From Propionivibrio dicarboxylicus (lineage in GTDB: Bacteria > Pseudomonadota > Gammaproteobacteria > Burkholderiales > Rhodocyclaceae), in the NCBI RefSeq assembly GCF_900099695.1, contig NZ_FNCY01000019.1:21102-85101 (forward strand): a stretch of DNA of 64,000 nt. Direction: 5' to 3'. This document shows positions 36,325-47,091 of the stretch, piece after piece; position 1 is the stretch's first letter; each line of letters starts with the position of its first letter. The notes under the pieces are model-generated. The model was not told where the DNA came from. It saw nothing but the letters and a program-made list of their open reading frames with translations, and did no database searches. A program made the position numbers and the translations under genes.

Positions 36325-38772
36325 ATGTTCAAGAATCTTAAAATCGGCCTCCGGCTCGGCCTTGGCTTCGGCGTCGTCCTGCTCCTGCTGGTCGTGCTGT
36401 CGAGTCTCTCGATCGAACGCATCAGTACCATCAACAAAGACACCGTCGACATCGTCGACGACCGCATGCCGAAGATCGAAATGTCGTCGGAAATTCGTGA
36501 AAACCTGCTGATCATGGCGCGTTCGATCCGCAGCCTGATCCTCTCCAATGACAAGGCCTTCGAAAAAGCGCAGGTCGACATCATCACGAAGGCGCGCCAG
36601 CGCAACACCGAACTGGTCGAGACGCTCAAGCCGATGCTCAATACCGAGAAGGGCAAGGCACTGCACGCCAAGATGGTCGACGCGCGCGCCAAATACGTCG
36701 CCATCCTCGACGTACTGCTGCCGATCGCCAACAGCAACTCACCGACCTATAACGCGGAAAAAGCCACGGCACTGCTCTTCGGCGACTACACCGTCGCCGC
36801 AGGCGTTTATCTCGATGTCACCAAGGAATTCGCCGATTTCCAGAAAGCCAACGCTGCCTCCGCCGGCAAGAACGCCATCGCCGACGCCAGCGCGGCCAAG
36901 ACCACCATCATCACCATCGCCGCGATCGCGCTGCTGCTCGGCTTCGTCCTCGCCTGGTGGATCACGCGCAGCATCACCGCGCCGGTCAATGCCGTCAGCG
37001 ACGCCGCCAAGAAGATGGCTGTCGGCGATTTCAAGTTCTCGCTCAACAACGACGCCAAGGATGAGGTCGGCGACGTCTCCCGCGCCGTTGCCTCGGTGCA
37101 GCAGGCCGTTCAAGCGATGAGTGCCGACGCGGCGTTGCTGTCTAATGCGGCGGTGGAAGGCAAGCTGGCCACCCGCGCCGACGCGACCAAGCACCAGGGC
37201 GACTTCCGCGCCATCGTCAAGGGCGTCAATGACACCCTCGACGCCGTCATCGGCCCCTTGAACGTCGCCGCCAAGTACGTCGATGACATCTCCAAGGGCG
37301 CCATCCCGGCCAAGATCACCGACACCTACAACGGCGATTTCAACACCATCAAGAACAATCTCAACACCTGTATCGACGCCGTCAACGCCCTCGTCGCCGA
37401 CGCCGCCATGCTCGCCAAGGCGGCGGTCGAAGGCAAGCTGGCCACCCGCGCCGACGCGACCAAGCACCAGGGCGACTTCCGTGCCATCGTCAAGGGCGTC
37501 AATGACACGCTCGACGCCGTCATCGGCCCCTTGAACGTCGCTGCCAAGTACGTCGATGACATCTCCAGGGGCGCCATCCCGGCCAAGATCACCGATACCT
37601 ACAACGGCGATTTCAACACCATCAAGAACAACCTCAATACCTGTATCGACGCCGTCAACCAACTCGTCGCCGATGCCAACATGCTGTCCGATGCCGCGGT
37701 CGCCGGCCGTCTCGAAACCCGTGCCGATGCGACCAAGCACCAGGGCGACTTCCGCAAGGTCGTTCAGGGCGTCAACGACACGCTCGACGCCGTCGTCGGG
37801 CCGATCCAGGACGTCCAGCGCGTCATGGGTGCGATGGAACAGGGCGACATGACCCAGACCATCACGCGCAACTACCAGGGCGATTTCGACACGCTCAAGC
37901 GCGCCATCAACAACACCATCGCCAAGCTCTGCGAGACGATCACCCAGATCAACACCGCCGCCGACGCCCTCACCAACGCCGCCAGCCAGGTCTCCGCCAC
38001 CGCCCAGTCGCTGTCGCAATCATCCAGCGAACAGGCCGCCTCGGTCGAGGAAACCACCTCGTCGATGGAACAGATGACCGCCTCGATCTCGCAGAACACC
38101 GAGAACGCCAAGGTCACCGACAACATGGCCTCGAAGTCGGCCAAGGAAGCCGCCGAGGGTGGCGAAGCCGTCTCCCGCACTGTCGATGACATGAAGAGCA
38201 TCGCCAGCAAGATCAGCATCATCGACGACATCGCCTACCAGACCAACCTGCTGGCGCTCAACGCCGCCATCGAGGCCGCCCGCGCCGGCGATCACGGCAA
38301 GGGCTTCGCCGTCGTCGCCGCCGAAGTGCGCAAGCTGGCCGAGCGCTCGCAGATCGCCGCCCAGGAAATCGGCGGCCTCGCCTCCTCTTCGGTCAAGCAG
38401 GCCGAACGCGCCGGTGCGCTGCTCACCGAAATGGTCCCGTCGATCCGCAAGACTTCCGACCTCGTCCAGGAAATCGCCTCGGCCAGCCAGGAGCAGTCGT
38501 CCGGTGTCGCCCAGATCAATGGCGCCATGGGGCAGCTCAACCAGACCACGCAACAGAACGCCTCGGCCTCCGAAGAACTCGCCGCCACCGCCGAAGAACT
38601 CGGCGCCCAGGCCAACGAGCTGCAGCAGACCATGACCTTCTTCAAGCTCGACGACAACAACGCCAGCATCCGCTTCACCCGCCAGGCCGCTCCAGCACGC
38701 AGCCCGGCCAAGGCCGCGCCGTCGCGTGTCGCCGCCGTTTCCTTCAATGACGGCGACTTCGAGCGCTTCTGA
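36325..38772 (+). CDS. methyl-accepting chemotaxis protein with poly-HAMP repeats
   Basis: 815 aa. Membrane helices at about 10-32 and 193-214 flank a helical periplasmic domain of about 160 residues (4HB_MCP-like). After the first HAMP come two nearly identical 91-residue modules plus a third diverged one, each containing [23 protein letters not shown] and (in the first two) the HAMP-like [21 protein letters not shown] standard signalling domain ([20 protein letters not shown]) follows. The end, DGDFERF, fits the x-aromatic-x-x-aromatic CheR-docking tail. It lies 3 bp after cheA and 11 bp before cheW. Confidence 0.92.
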   Translation: MFKNLKIGLRLGLGFGVVLLLLVVLSSLSIERISTINKDTVDIVDDRMPKIEMSSEIRENLLIMARSIRSLILSNDKAFEKAQVDIITKARQRNTELVETLKPMLNTEKGKALHAKMVDARAKYVAILDVLLPIANSNSPTYNAEKATALLFGDYTVAAGVYLDVTKEFADFQKANAASAGKNAIADASAAKTTIITIAAIALLLGFVLAWWITRSITAPVNAVSDAAKKMAVGDFKFSLNNDAKDEVGDVSRAVASVQQAVQAMSADAALLSNAAVEGKLATRADATKHQGDFRAIVKGVNDTLDAVIGPLNVAAKYVDDISKGAIPAKITDTYNGDFNTIKNNLNTCIDAVNALVADAAMLAKAAVEGKLATRADATKHQGDFRAIVKGVNDTLDAVIGPLNVAAKYVDDISRGAIPAKITDTYNGDFNTIKNNLNTCIDAVNQLVADANMLSDAAVAGRLETRADATKHQGDFRKVVQGVNDTLDAVVGPIQDVQRVMGAMEQGDMTQTITRNYQGDFDTLKRAINNTIAKLCETITQINTAADALTNAASQVSATAQSLSQSSSEQAASVEETTSSMEQMTASISQNTENAKVTDNMASKSAKEAAEGGEAVSRTVDDMKSIASKISIIDDIAYQTNLLALNAAIEAARAGDHGKGFAVVAAEVRKLAERSQIAAQEIGGLASSSVKQAERAGALLTEMVPSIRKTSDLVQEIASASQEQSSGVAQINGAMGQLNQTTQQNASASEELAATAEELGAQANELQQTMTFFKLDDNNASIRFTRQAAPARSPAKAAPSRVAAVSFNDGDFERF
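37140..37685 (+). repeat. two 273-bp tandem repeats in the MCP gene
   Basis: Units of 273 bp (91 codons) at about 37140-37412 and 37413-37685 are nearly identical at DNA level; a third, diverged start of the unit follows to about 37800. Each unit encodes a HAMP-like module. Confidence 0.85.
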
Positions 38773-38783
38773 GGAAGGCCACC

Positions 38784-39350
38784 ATGGGACAGATCTCAAC
38801 CTCCTCTGCCGCCGCCCCCACCGGGGGCGCGCTTGCCGTCCATGACGCGCCGTCGCAGCAGTACCTCACCTTCTCGCTCGGCGGCGAGATGTTTGCCGTC
38901 GGCATCCTCAACGTCAAGGAAATCATCGAATACGGCCATCTCACCGAGATTCCGATGATGCCCACCTTCATCCGCGGCGTCATCAACCTGCGCGGCAGCG
39001 TCGTCCCCGTCATCGACCTCTCCGCCCGCTTTGGCGGAAAGAGCACCGAAGTCTCCCGGCGCACCTGCATCGTCATCGTCGAAGTCGCCGACGACGACAC
39101 CCGCCACGACATCGGCATCATAGTCGACGCCGTCTCCGAAGTCCTCGACATCCCCGCCAGCGAAATCGAACCCCCGCCTTCCTTCGGTGCCAGAATCCGC
39201 GCCGACTTCATCTTCGGCATGGGCAAGATCGCCGGCAAGTTCGTCATCATCCTCAACATCGGCAAAGTCCTCTCCGTCGATGAAATCGCCATGCTCACCA
39301 GCACCGAGGGGCTCTCGGCCGACAGCGCCGCGGGCACACCCCTCGGCTAG
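38784..39350 (+). CDS. cheW: CheW coupling protein (right cluster)
   Basis: 188 aa: one CheW domain after a short leader (FSLGGEMFAVGILNVKEIIE, IPMMPTFIRGVINLRGSVVP, IVDAVSEVLDI). It is highly similar to the CheW at 14982-15542, including the shared stretch around FIRGVINLRGSVVPVIDLS. It links the poly-HAMP MCP to CheA. Confidence 0.95.
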   Translation: MGQISTSSAAAPTGGALAVHDAPSQQYLTFSLGGEMFAVGILNVKEIIEYGHLTEIPMMPTFIRGVINLRGSVVPVIDLSARFGGKSTEVSRRTCIVIVEVADDDTRHDIGIIVDAVSEVLDIPASEIEPPPSFGARIRADFIFGMGKIAGKFVIILNIGKVLSVDEIAMLTSTEGLSADSAAGTPLG

Positions 39351-39394
39351 CCGGTCGACGCAGCCTACTTCCCACGGAAACAGCGGAGACGATC

Positions 39395-39583
39395 ATGAAG
39401 CGCGATTTCCTCAAACGCTCCCCCCCGGCCGCCCCGATCGTCGGCGCAGCGAAAATCGTCGATGACGATGTACTCGCTGCAGACGACGCCGGCGCAGTTC
39501 CCCGCCTGGTCGCGGCAACGCAGCGCTGCAGCCACTGGTCGCCGGTCATCCCGCCGCAATCGCCGACATCGAGACACCACTGA
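39395..39583 (+). CDS. small hypothetical protein (doubtful)
   Basis: 62-codon frame beginning MKRDFLKRSPPAAPIVGAAK. A GGAGAC ribosome binding site sits 5 bases before the ATG, and it fills the gap between cheW and the HD-GYP gene. The second half (HWSPVIPPQSPTSRHH) looks less protein-like. No family recognised; it may be a small or degenerate gene. Confidence 0.35.
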   Translation: MKRDFLKRSPPAAPIVGAAKIVDDDVLAADDAGAVPRLVAATQRCSHWSPVIPPQSPTSRHH

Positions 39584-39625
39584 GTTCGCCTCAGCCTCGC
39601 GCCCATCTTCCGCACCATCGTCATC

Positions 39626-40798
39626 ATGAACGCTCCCACTGCCGTGTCATCCACTCCGGCGCCCGCCGCCAGACCGGCCGCGTCTTCGCAAGCATTCCGG
39701 CGCAGGGTCACCGACAACGAGGTCGTGCTGATCGTCGATGACTCGCCCGAGAACCTCGGCGTTCTCGGTGATTTGTTGCAGAATGCGGGCTACCGCGTCA
39801 AGGTCGCCAACTCGGGACGTGCCGCGCTGCATTTCGCCGACAAGCCGCCGATACCGTCCTTGATCCTGCTCGACATCATGATGCCGGACATCGACGGCCA
39901 CGAGGTGCTGCGCCAACTGCGCAGCCAGCAAAGCACCCGCGACATCCCGGTCATCTTTCTCACCGCCAAGGACACCGGCGAAGACGAGGAGTGGGCCTTC
40001 TCGGCCGGCGTCTCCGATTACATCGTCAAGCCCTTCCGCCCGGCCATCATCCTCGCCCGCGTCCGCAGCCAGCTCCTTGTCCGTCAGGCCCGGCACTGGC
40101 TGGTCGGCCAGAACCAGGCGCTCGAAGCCGAAGTCGAGCGCCGCATGCGCGAGAACCAGGAAATCCAGAACGTCAGCATCCGCGCGCTGGCGCACCTCGC
40201 CGAGACCCGCGACTATGAAACCGGCAAGCACATTCAGCGCACGCAGGAATACGTCCGCTTGCTCGCCACGCATCTCGTCGCGCACCCGCGCTTCACCAGC
40301 ACGCTGACGCCGAGTTACATCGACACGCTGGTGCGCTCCGCCCCGCTCCATGATATCGGCAAGGTCGGCATCCCCGACCATATCCTGCTCAAGCCGGGCC
40401 GGCTGACCGATGCCGAGCGCGAGGTCATGAAGACGCATACGACGCTCGGCAGCAACGCCATCAGCGCCGCCGAACAGGAAGCGTCGACCGACGTCGCTTT
40501 CCTCGTCCAGGCCAAGGAAATCGCACGCTGGCATCACGAGCGCTGGGACGGCACCGGATATCCCGACGGACTCTCCGGCGAAGGTATCCCGATCTCGGCG
40601 CGACTGATGGCCCTGGCCGATGTCTTCGACGCCCTGATCTCACGACGCGTTTACAAGGCGGCCTTCGACTTCTCCAGCGTCCGTGACATCATCATCGCCG
40701 AACAGGGCAAACTGTTCGACCCCGACGTCGCACAGGTCTTCCTCGATCACTGGGAGGAATTCGAAGCCATCGCCCTGCATTACGGGCTCGATCGCTAA
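39626..40798 (+). CDS. response regulator with HD-GYP phosphodiesterase domain
   Basis: 390 aa, RpfG-like. REC about 33-150 ([35 protein letters not shown]) and C-terminal HD-GYP with [36 protein letters not shown] and [12 protein letters not shown]. All metal-binding His/Asp and the GYP motif are intact, so it should hydrolyse c-di-GMP. It is the c-di-GMP output gene of the right cluster, matching the GGDEF-EAL regulator at the far end of the left cluster. The hybrid kinase follows 14 bp later. Confidence 0.93.
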   Translation: MNAPTAVSSTPAPAARPAASSQAFRRRVTDNEVVLIVDDSPENLGVLGDLLQNAGYRVKVANSGRAALHFADKPPIPSLILLDIMMPDIDGHEVLRQLRSQQSTRDIPVIFLTAKDTGEDEEWAFSAGVSDYIVKPFRPAIILARVRSQLLVRQARHWLVGQNQALEAEVERRMRENQEIQNVSIRALAHLAETRDYETGKHIQRTQEYVRLLATHLVAHPRFTSTLTPSYIDTLVRSAPLHDIGKVGIPDHILLKPGRLTDAEREVMKTHTTLGSNAISAAEQEASTDVAFLVQAKEIARWHHERWDGTGYPDGLSGEGIPISARLMALADVFDALISRRVYKAAFDFSSVRDIIIAEQGKLFDPDVAQVFLDHWEEFEAIALHYGLDR

Positions 40799-40812
40799 AC
40801 GGCAGGCCGATC

Positions 40813-43800
40813 ATGATCAATGCCACCGTCAATCGCTTGTTCGCCGTGCTCAGGCAACGACGGTCCCTGGTCATCGTTTTCGCGTACCTGCTGCTCGCCG
40901 CGCTCATCCTGGTCGCCGAAGAATTATCGACGGGCAATTTGCCGGGCGGAGCCAGCCCGCTGTTCACGACCGGCATGCACCTTTTCTTGATTCTCGCATC
41001 GGCCGCATTCATCCTCATTGCGCTGTCGACCGAACCGACACCGGCACGCCAGGAATCCCCGTCGCTGATCGCGCCGTACAAGACGCGCTATCTGACGCTT
41101 TTCTTCCTCGTCCTGCTGCTGATCGTCCCCGGCCTCGCCGGCATCTTCATGATCACCGAGACGCGCAAGGTCGAACACAGTGCCTTCGATGCCCTATCGA
41201 CGGTTGCCCAGCTGAAAAGCGACCAGGTCGAAAACTGGCTGAGCGAGCGGCAGACCGATGCCGAGATTTTCGCCCGCGGCAGCGCGCTTTCGCGCCTCGT
41301 CGAACGCATCAAGGCGGACGCACGCAACGAGGCCACAGAATTCATCGCCAACCGCATCCGCGCCATTCGCACGACCAAGAGCCATTACCGGTCGATCACG
41401 CTGTTCAACGAAAAAGGCAGCCTCATCCTCAACGATGGCGACACCATCCGGCCGACCGAACCGATCCAGGCGCTGTTGCAAAAAGCGCGCACGCGCGGCG
41501 CCGTCGTGCGCAGCGAGCTGATGACGACACCGGACGGCGCCACCGTCATGTATTTCGTTGCGCCCCTCCGCCACAGCGACGACGCCGGCAGGACGACGCT
41601 GTCGGGCTTCATCGTTTTCTGCATCGATGTCCAGGCCGACATTTTCTCGGAACTCGCGCAATGGCCGACACCGGATCGCAGCGGCGAGATCCTGCTGCTG
41701 CAGAAACGCGCCGGCCAGGCCATCCTGCTGAACACGCTACGTGACGGCAAGATGCCGCCGCAAGGCGCAGAAATCGCGCTATCGACGCCGAAAGCCGTCG
41801 CGGCGATGGCTTTTGCCGATAACGCCAATGGCATGCTCATCGGCGACAACTATCTGGGCAAGAAGGTCCTCGCCTCATTCCGCCCGGTGCGCGACACCGC
41901 CTGGGTCGTGCTCGCCAGCGTCGAACACGACGAGGTCATGACACCGGTACGGCACGCCGCCGCCTGGGTTCTGTCGATCGCCATCGTCGCGACGTTGATC
42001 ACCATGGGCGTGCTGGCGCTGCTCTGGCGACAACGTGAAAACGCCCACCAGCTCTATCTCGCCAGCGAAAGAAACAAAGCCGACCAACTGCTCCAGCGCT
42101 TCTTCGACCTGCCCTTCGTCGGCATGGCGATCTTCTCGCCGACGATGCATCGCTTCGTCCGGGTCAACGAACGCGCCTGCCAGATCGCCGGCTACGACAA
42201 CGAGGAACTCGTGCAACGCACCTGGTTCGACGTCGTCCATCCCGAAGACATACCGGCGGTGCGCGAGAAAGTGCGAGCCATCTTCACCAACACTGCCGAT
42301 GTCGCCACGCTCGAGCACCGTGCCGTGCGCAAGGATGGCACGATCATCTTCATCAACTTCGACCTCCGCGCCGTCCGCTCGCCCGAAGGCGCGATCGAGT
42401 ACCTCATCGGCACCGCCGAAGACATCACCCAGCGCAAGCATGATGAACTGGCACTGCGCATCGCCAACGCCAAGCTCAAGAAAAACCAGGAAGAACTCGA
42501 GGCGCAGAACGCCTCGCTGCGCCAGGCCAAGGCGGCACTCGAGGAATCGCGCAGCCGCTACGTGAGCCTCTACGAATTCGCCCCGGCCGCCTATCTGACC
42601 CTGTCGCTCGACGGCGACATCCAGCGCATCAATCACACCGGCATCGCCCTGCTGGCGGTATCGCGCGAACGCATCTCCGGCGCCAATTTCGCCGAATTCA
42701 TCGATCGCGACGACCTTCCGCTGTGGGAGGAATTCGTCGACGCCGTGACACAGTACAGGGAAGCGCACGGTTTCGAGTTCAGGCTCGCCACGTCGGACGT
42801 CGAAAATATCCACACGCTCCGCGCTGAAGGCGCCATGCAGATGCTGCCCGGCGAGCCGACGGCGATACGCATGACGCTGACCGACATCAGCGAGCAGAAG
42901 CAGGCCGATCTGGCGCTCAAGGCGAGCGAGGCGCGCTATGCCAGCTTATTCACCCGTAATAACATGGCAATGCTGCTGATCGACCCGGAATCGGGCGCCA
43001 TCGTCGACGCCAACGAGCAAGCCTGCCGCTATTACGGCTGGAATCTCGACACGCTGTGCACGATGCACATCCAGGACATCAACGTGCTGCCCGGCGACAG
43101 CATCCGTGCACGCATGCAGATCGTCACCAGCCGGGACCATCACCACTTCCAGTTCCGGCATCGCCGGGCCGGCGGCGACGTACGCGACGTCGAGGTCTTT
43201 TCCGGGCCGATCGAGATCGGCGAGCGAACGCTCCTGCTCTCGTCGATTCAGGACATCACCGAACGCAAGAAGAACGAACAGACCCTGCGCATGCTCTCCG
43301 AAGCGGTCCGCCAGAGTCCCGACGCCGTCGTCATTACCGACACGCAAGCCCGGATCGTCTACGTTAACGAGGCATTCACCGACCACACCGGCTACACGCG
43401 CAAGGAAGCGCTCGGACAGAATCCGAGCATGCTCCATTCCGGCGAAACACCGCCCGAGGTCTTCGCGTCGCTCTGGGAGACGCTGCGCCGCGGCGAGTCC
43501 TGGCGGGGCGAATTCAACAATCAACGCAAGGACGGCACGCGTTTCGTCGAATTCGCCGTCGTCGCGCCGATCCGTCAGGACGACGGGACCGTCACCCACT
43601 ATGTCGCTGTCAAGGAAGACGTCACCGAGAAACAGAAACTGAACGACGAACTCGGGCGCTACCGTGACCATCTTGAGGAACTCGTCGACGATCGCACCGC
43701 GCAACTGGCCGAAGCCCGCATCCAGGCCGAAACGGCCAACAAGGCCAAGAGCGTCTTCCTCGCCAACATGAGCCACGAAATCCGCACGCCGATGAACGCC

Positions 43801-45606
43801 ATCGTCGGCCTCGCGCACCTCCTGCGCAGCAGCGACCCGACGCCCCGCCAGGTCGATCGGCTCGAGAAAATCGAGAATGCCGCCTCGCACCTGCTGTCGC
43901 TGATCAACAATATCCTCGACCTCTCCAAAATCGAGGCCGACAAGATGGAAATCGAGGAAACCGACTTCACGCTGCCCTCGATCCTCGACGACGTTCGCGG
44001 CCTCATCACCGACGAAGCACGCCAGAAGCGCCTGCCGGTCATGGTCGACACCGGCAACGTGCCGCTCTGGCTGCACGGCGACCCGACGCGCCTGCGCCAG
44101 GCACTGCTCAACTACGCCGCCAACGCCGTCAAATTCACCGAGCAGGGACACATCGTGCTCCGCGCCGTCCTGCTCGAAGACGACGGCAGTGCGCTGACCG
44201 TCCGTTTCGAAGTCGAAGACACCGGCATCGGCATCCCCGAAGAGAAGATTCCCGAGCTGTTCCAGACCTTCGAGCAGGCAGACTCCTCGACCACGCGCAA
44301 ATACGGCGGCAGCGGCCTGGGCCTCGCCATCACCCGCCGCCTGGCCAAACTGATGGGCGGCGACACCGGCGTATACAGCGAACGCCACCGTGGCAGCACC
44401 TTCTGGTTCACTGCCCGCCTGAAGCATGGAAAAGGCATTCGGCCGAACATCGTCGAGCCCGCCGCCACGGTCAATCTGGAGCATGAAATCCTCGCGCACC
44501 ATGCCGGCGCGCGTGTGCTGATTGCCGACGATGTCGATGTCAATCTTGAAGTCGCCCAGTTGCTGCTGCACAGCGTCGGCCTGCAGGTCGATTCGGCGCG
44601 CAACGGTCGCGAGGCGATCGACAAGGCAAGGACGACGCCATACGACCTCATCCTGATGGATATCCAGATGCCGGAAATGAACGGACTTGACGCCTCGCGC
44701 GCCATCCGCGCGCTGCCCGGTCATGCCAACATCCCGATCCTGGCGATGACCGCCAATGCCTTCGACGAAGACCGGCGCGCCTGCATGCAGGCCGGCATGA
44801 ACGACTTCATCACCAAGCCGGTCAATCCCGACAAGCTCTACAGTGTCCTGATCCGCTGGCTGCCGCGGGACGGCAAGCGCCAGGTGCCGGCCGAGGAGAA
44901 CAAGGCCGCGCCGGTGGAAGAAGGCACGCCGCGCTCACTCTCGGAACAACTCGCCGGCATCGAGGAACTCGACCTTACCCAGGGACTTGCCCGCGTTCGC
45001 GGCAATGAGGACAAGTACTTGCACGTCATCAATCTGTTCCTGCAACGGCACGAGTTCGATGCCGACAGCCTCGCCGAAGCCCTGGCGGCCAACGACATGG
45101 AGCGTTTCGAACAGGTCGTCCACGCGCTCAAGGGAACGGCGGCGCTGATCGGCGCGGTGCCGGTCGCCGAAGCCGCCGGACGCCTGATGACGGCATTGCG
45201 CCGCGCGGCGCCGATGGAGGAAATCGACATTCTCTACCAGCCGCTACGGCAAAAGCTGACCAGTCTGGTCGACGTGCTGCAACAGGTACGCGAACAGAAT
45301 TCCCGCCGCGCCGAAACCGGTGCGCCCGATCATGCGCGCTGCAACGAAGTCCTGTTGCACCTCGAAAAACTGCTGGAAGCGGGCGACATCTCGGCCGGTT
45401 CACTCGCCCGCAAGGAGCGGAAGTTCCTCCAGCAAACGCTCGGCAACAACGCCGAAGCACTGCTTGCGGCCATCGACATCTTCGATTTCGCCCTCGCCCT
45501 CGGCGAAGTCCAGCGCATCCAACGCAAGTCCGCTGAAGAGAGCGGATCGGCTGACAGCGCTATTGAGACGACAGCGTCGCTTTCCCCGGTGGCATCGCCT
45601 CAATGA
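40813..45606 (+). CDS. large hybrid sensor histidine kinase (PAS x4, HisKA, HATPase, REC, Hpt)
   Basis: 1597 aa. Three hydrophobic helices at about 19-36, 55-73 and 93-114, an extracytoplasmic Cache-like sensor to about 380, helix 4 about 381-403. Then four PAS domains (starting near 425, 582, 708 and 826), a coiled coil, HisKA with H988 in [12 protein letters not shown], HATPase ([29 protein letters not shown]), REC with D1283 in [13 protein letters not shown], and Hpt with H1437 in [11 protein letters not shown]. It is a complete phosphorelay kinase. Likely partners are the upstream HD-GYP regulator (14 bp away) or the convergent FixJ-type regulator, with which it overlaps by 47 bp at the 3' end. 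Confidence 0.93.
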   Translation: MINATVNRLFAVLRQRRSLVIVFAYLLLAALILVAEELSTGNLPGGASPLFTTGMHLFLILASAAFILIALSTEPTPARQESPSLIAPYKTRYLTLFFLVLLLIVPGLAGIFMITETRKVEHSAFDALSTVAQLKSDQVENWLSERQTDAEIFARGSALSRLVERIKADARNEATEFIANRIRAIRTTKSHYRSITLFNEKGSLILNDGDTIRPTEPIQALLQKARTRGAVVRSELMTTPDGATVMYFVAPLRHSDDAGRTTLSGFIVFCIDVQADIFSELAQWPTPDRSGEILLLQKRAGQAILLNTLRDGKMPPQGAEIALSTPKAVAAMAFADNANGMLIGDNYLGKKVLASFRPVRDTAWVVLASVEHDEVMTPVRHAAAWVLSIAIVATLITMGVLALLWRQRENAHQLYLASERNKADQLLQRFFDLPFVGMAIFSPTMHRFVRVNERACQIAGYDNEELVQRTWFDVVHPEDIPAVREKVRAIFTNTADVATLEHRAVRKDGTIIFINFDLRAVRSPEGAIEYLIGTAEDITQRKHDELALRIANAKLKKNQEELEAQNASLRQAKAALEESRSRYVSLYEFAPAAYLTLSLDGDIQRINHTGIALLAVSRERISGANFAEFIDRDDLPLWEEFVDAVTQYREAHGFEFRLATSDVENIHTLRAEGAMQMLPGEPTAIRMTLTDISEQKQADLALKASEARYASLFTRNNMAMLLIDPESGAIVDANEQACRYYGWNLDTLCTMHIQDINVLPGDSIRARMQIVTSRDHHHFQFRHRRAGGDVRDVEVFSGPIEIGERTLLLSSIQDITERKKNEQTLRMLSEAVRQSPDAVVITDTQARIVYVNEAFTDHTGYTRKEALGQNPSMLHSGETPPEVFASLWETLRRGESWRGEFNNQRKDGTRFVEFAVVAPIRQDDGTVTHYVAVKEDVTEKQKLNDELGRYRDHLEELVDDRTAQLAEARIQAETANKAKSVFLANMSHEIRTPMNAIVGLAHLLRSSDPTPRQVDRLEKIENAASHLLSLINNILDLSKIEADKMEIEETDFTLPSILDDVRGLITDEARQKRLPVMVDTGNVPLWLHGDPTRLRQALLNYAANAVKFTEQGHIVLRAVLLEDDGSALTVRFEVEDTGIGIPEEKIPELFQTFEQADSSTTRKYGGSGLGLAITRRLAKLMGGDTGVYSERHRGSTFWFTARLKHGKGIRPNIVEPAATVNLEHEILAHHAGARVLIADDVDVNLEVAQLLLHSVGLQVDSARNGREAIDKARTTPYDLILMDIQMPEMNGLDASRAIRALPGHANIPILAMTANAFDEDRRACMQAGMNDFITKPVNPDKLYSVLIRWLPRDGKRQVPAEENKAAPVEEGTPRSLSEQLAGIEELDLTQGLARVRGNEDKYLHVINLFLQRHEFDADSLAEALAANDMERFEQVVHALKGTAALIGAVPVAEAAGRLMTALRRAAPMEEIDILYQPLRQKLTSLVDVLQQVREQNSRRAETGAPDHARCNEVLLHLEKLLEAGDISAGSLARKERKFLQQTLGNNAEALLAAIDIFDFALALGEVQRIQRKSAEESGSADSAIETTASLSPVASPQ

Positions 45607-46213
45607 CGATGCGTACCAACTCGGCGATCGACCCCGCCTGCAACTTCTGCATGATGAGTTGGCGGTAGGTTTCAGCGGTGCGCGTGCTGATGCCAAGTTC
45701 CTCGGCAATCACCTTGGTCAGCTTGCCCTCGAAGATCCCTTGCAGGACCTCCTTCTCGCGCGGCGTCAGCAAGGCAATGCGCTCCCCCATCCGGCGGTTG
45801 CGGGCCTGCAATTCGGCACGTTCGCGATCGATGCGCAAACCATCCTGGATGCGTTCGATCAGCTGTTGCGAGGAGAACGGTTTCTGGAAGAAATCGAGCG
45901 CGCCGCCGCGCATGGCGCGAACGACCGACTGAACCTCGGCGTAGGCCGATACGAAAATCATCGGCAGGTTGATATTCCGCCGGTGCAATTCTTCCTGGAG
46001 TTCAAGCCCGCTCATGCCGGGCATGCGCAGGTCGCTGACGATACAGCCCTCAAGATCCTCGAGCGGCTCATCGAGAAACAGCACCGCGCTTTCGAACACC
46101 TTGCAGGGAAGATTCACCGACTCGACAAGATCGACCAGCAAGAAACTCGCCACCGGATCGTCATCAATCAGGTAAACCCTGGGTTCGCTACGCGCTGATT
46201 TATCGTGAGTCAT
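45560..46213 (-). CDS. FixJ/NarL-type response regulator with LuxR HTH
   Basis: 217 aa. REC ([14 protein letters not shown], acceptor in [33 protein letters not shown]) has the FixJ-type K-P-F and A-Y-A pattern; C-terminal HTH with [20 protein letters not shown] and [20 protein letters not shown]. The 3' end overlaps that of the hybrid kinase gene by 47 bp, tail to tail. No kinase is adjacent on its own strand, so the hybrid kinase is the most likely partner. Confidence 0.92.
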   Translation of the reverse strand: MTHDKSARSEPRVYLIDDDPVASFLLVDLVESVNLPCKVFESAVLFLDEPLEDLEGCIVSDLRMPGMSGLELQEELHRRNINLPMIFVSAYAEVQSVVRAMRGGALDFFQKPFSSQQLIERIQDGLRIDRERAELQARNRRMGERIALLTPREKEVLQGIFEGKLTKVIAEELGISTRTAETYRQLIMQKLQAGSIAELVRIVIEAMPPGKATLSSQ

Positions 46214-46347
46214 TCGTTTTGGGTGTGAGCGGCCTATGCGGTTTTTTTAAATGGATACCGACACGGCGAGGATAATACCCATTCGAGATTATGGCTGCAA
46301 CAATATGAATAATATGACAGCGCCAGAACAAACCGGCCGGAACGCCG

Positions 46348-46376
46348 CAAAACGACGTCCCGACCGGAGAACGGGA
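46348..46376 (-). terminator. weak terminator candidate after the Met/Gly-rich gene
   Basis: Minus strand TCCCG ... CGGGA, 5-bp stem with a 9-base loop, then CGTCGTTTTG. It lies about 10 bp past the stop of the Met/Gly-rich gene; stem and U-run are both weak. Confidence 0.35.
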
Positions 46377-46386
46377 TGACAGCGCC

Positions 46387-46878
46387 TTACTTCAATATGC
46401 CGCGGTCTTTCATCCTGTCACAGACGTTGTAACGCGGTTCGGGCAAGGTCACACCCTTCTCCTTGGCACGCTGTTGCATGAGCGCATGCTGAGCGCTTTG
46501 TACCGTCTTGCACTCATCATAGGTCTTGAGCGAACGCATCTTGTCGCGATGCGCCGTCCGTTCCTCCGGCGTCATCAACGACCAACCGGCCGTGTTGCGC
46601 TGGCTGAAACGCATTCCGGGCCCCATGCCATGTCTCGGCCCGCGGCCCATGCCGGGACCTCCCATCCCGGGACCCATTCCCATTCCCGGTCCCGGTCCCA
46701 TGCCAGGCCCCATACCTGGACCGCCGCCCCAACCGGGACCGCAATTGGTCGTACACGGCCCGGCCCCCTGAGCGCCCGGACCGCCTCCCGGTCCCTGCTG
46801 AGCCAAGGCCGGCAGCGCGACAGCACCGCCGAGCAGCAACGCGAACAGCCAGGATATGCCACGTTTCGTCATCGTCAT
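46387..46878 (-). CDS. secreted Met/Gly-rich protein with Spy/CpxP-like helix
   Basis: 163 aa. Sec signal peptide to about residue 27 (cleavage after ALPALA). Residues 28-90 are low-complexity Gly/Pro/Met with repeated GPGM and PRHG units (GMGPGM, GPGPGMGMG). The C-terminal part contains MTPEERTAHRDKMRSLKTY, an LTPEER-type helix as in Spy/CpxP-like periplasmic proteins, and four Cys (42, 46, 123, 153). Met and His clusters commonly bind Cu(I)/Ag(I). It is divergent from the two-component genes 47092-49199, whose sensor carries the same repeat, so a shared metal or envelope-stress signal is likely. Function inferred. Confidence 0.82.
   Translation of the reverse strand: MTMTKRGISWLFALLLGGAVALPALAQQGPGGGPGAQGAGPCTTNCGPGWGGGPGMGPGMGPGPGMGMGPGMGGPGMGRGPRHGMGPGMRFSQRNTAGWSLMTPEERTAHRDKMRSLKTYDECKTVQSAQHALMQQRAKEKGVTLPEPRYNVCDRMKDRGILK
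46612..46713 (-). repeat. Gly-Met-Pro low-complexity repeats
   Basis: Encodes residues 56-89 of the secreted protein, short degenerate GPGM/GMG units ending PRHGMGPGMR. The related stretch GMGPGGGMGGGMGPGMGRRHG lies in the kinase at about 48162-48224. Confidence 0.8.
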
Positions 46879-47010
46879 GATCGTCTCCTTATCGAGTCAA
46901 ACCGGGCGACGGCAGCTCCGTCGTCCACGCTTGTCATTAAACGCCCGCAATGTAAGCGCCATATTGCCGGACGACGCCGAATTGCATCGCGGTGTTGCGC
47001 CGCACTGCTT

Positions 47011-47027
47011 TGCAACACTGTGTTACA
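47011..47027. promoter_or_regulatory. palindromic operator candidate in the divergent promoter region
   Basis: AACACTGTGTT is a perfect palindrome around a central T, extended to 17 bases with one mismatched pair. An overlapping inverted repeat TGTTGC (46993-46998) / GCAACA (47012-47017) lies beside it. The site is between the secreted-protein gene and the OmpR-type regulator gene, where autoregulation would be expected. Confidence 0.5.
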
Positions 47028-47091
47028 AAAGCACTTCCGCTCCCCGAAGAGTTGACGTTAAATCGCATTAGCATCTTCCCGACAACGATTC

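Noticed and set aside
37140..37800. Possible CRISPR or mobile-element origin of the 273-bp repeats
   Set aside because: The repeats are in frame, inside an MCP gene, and encode HAMP-like modules; there are no spacers and no transposase.
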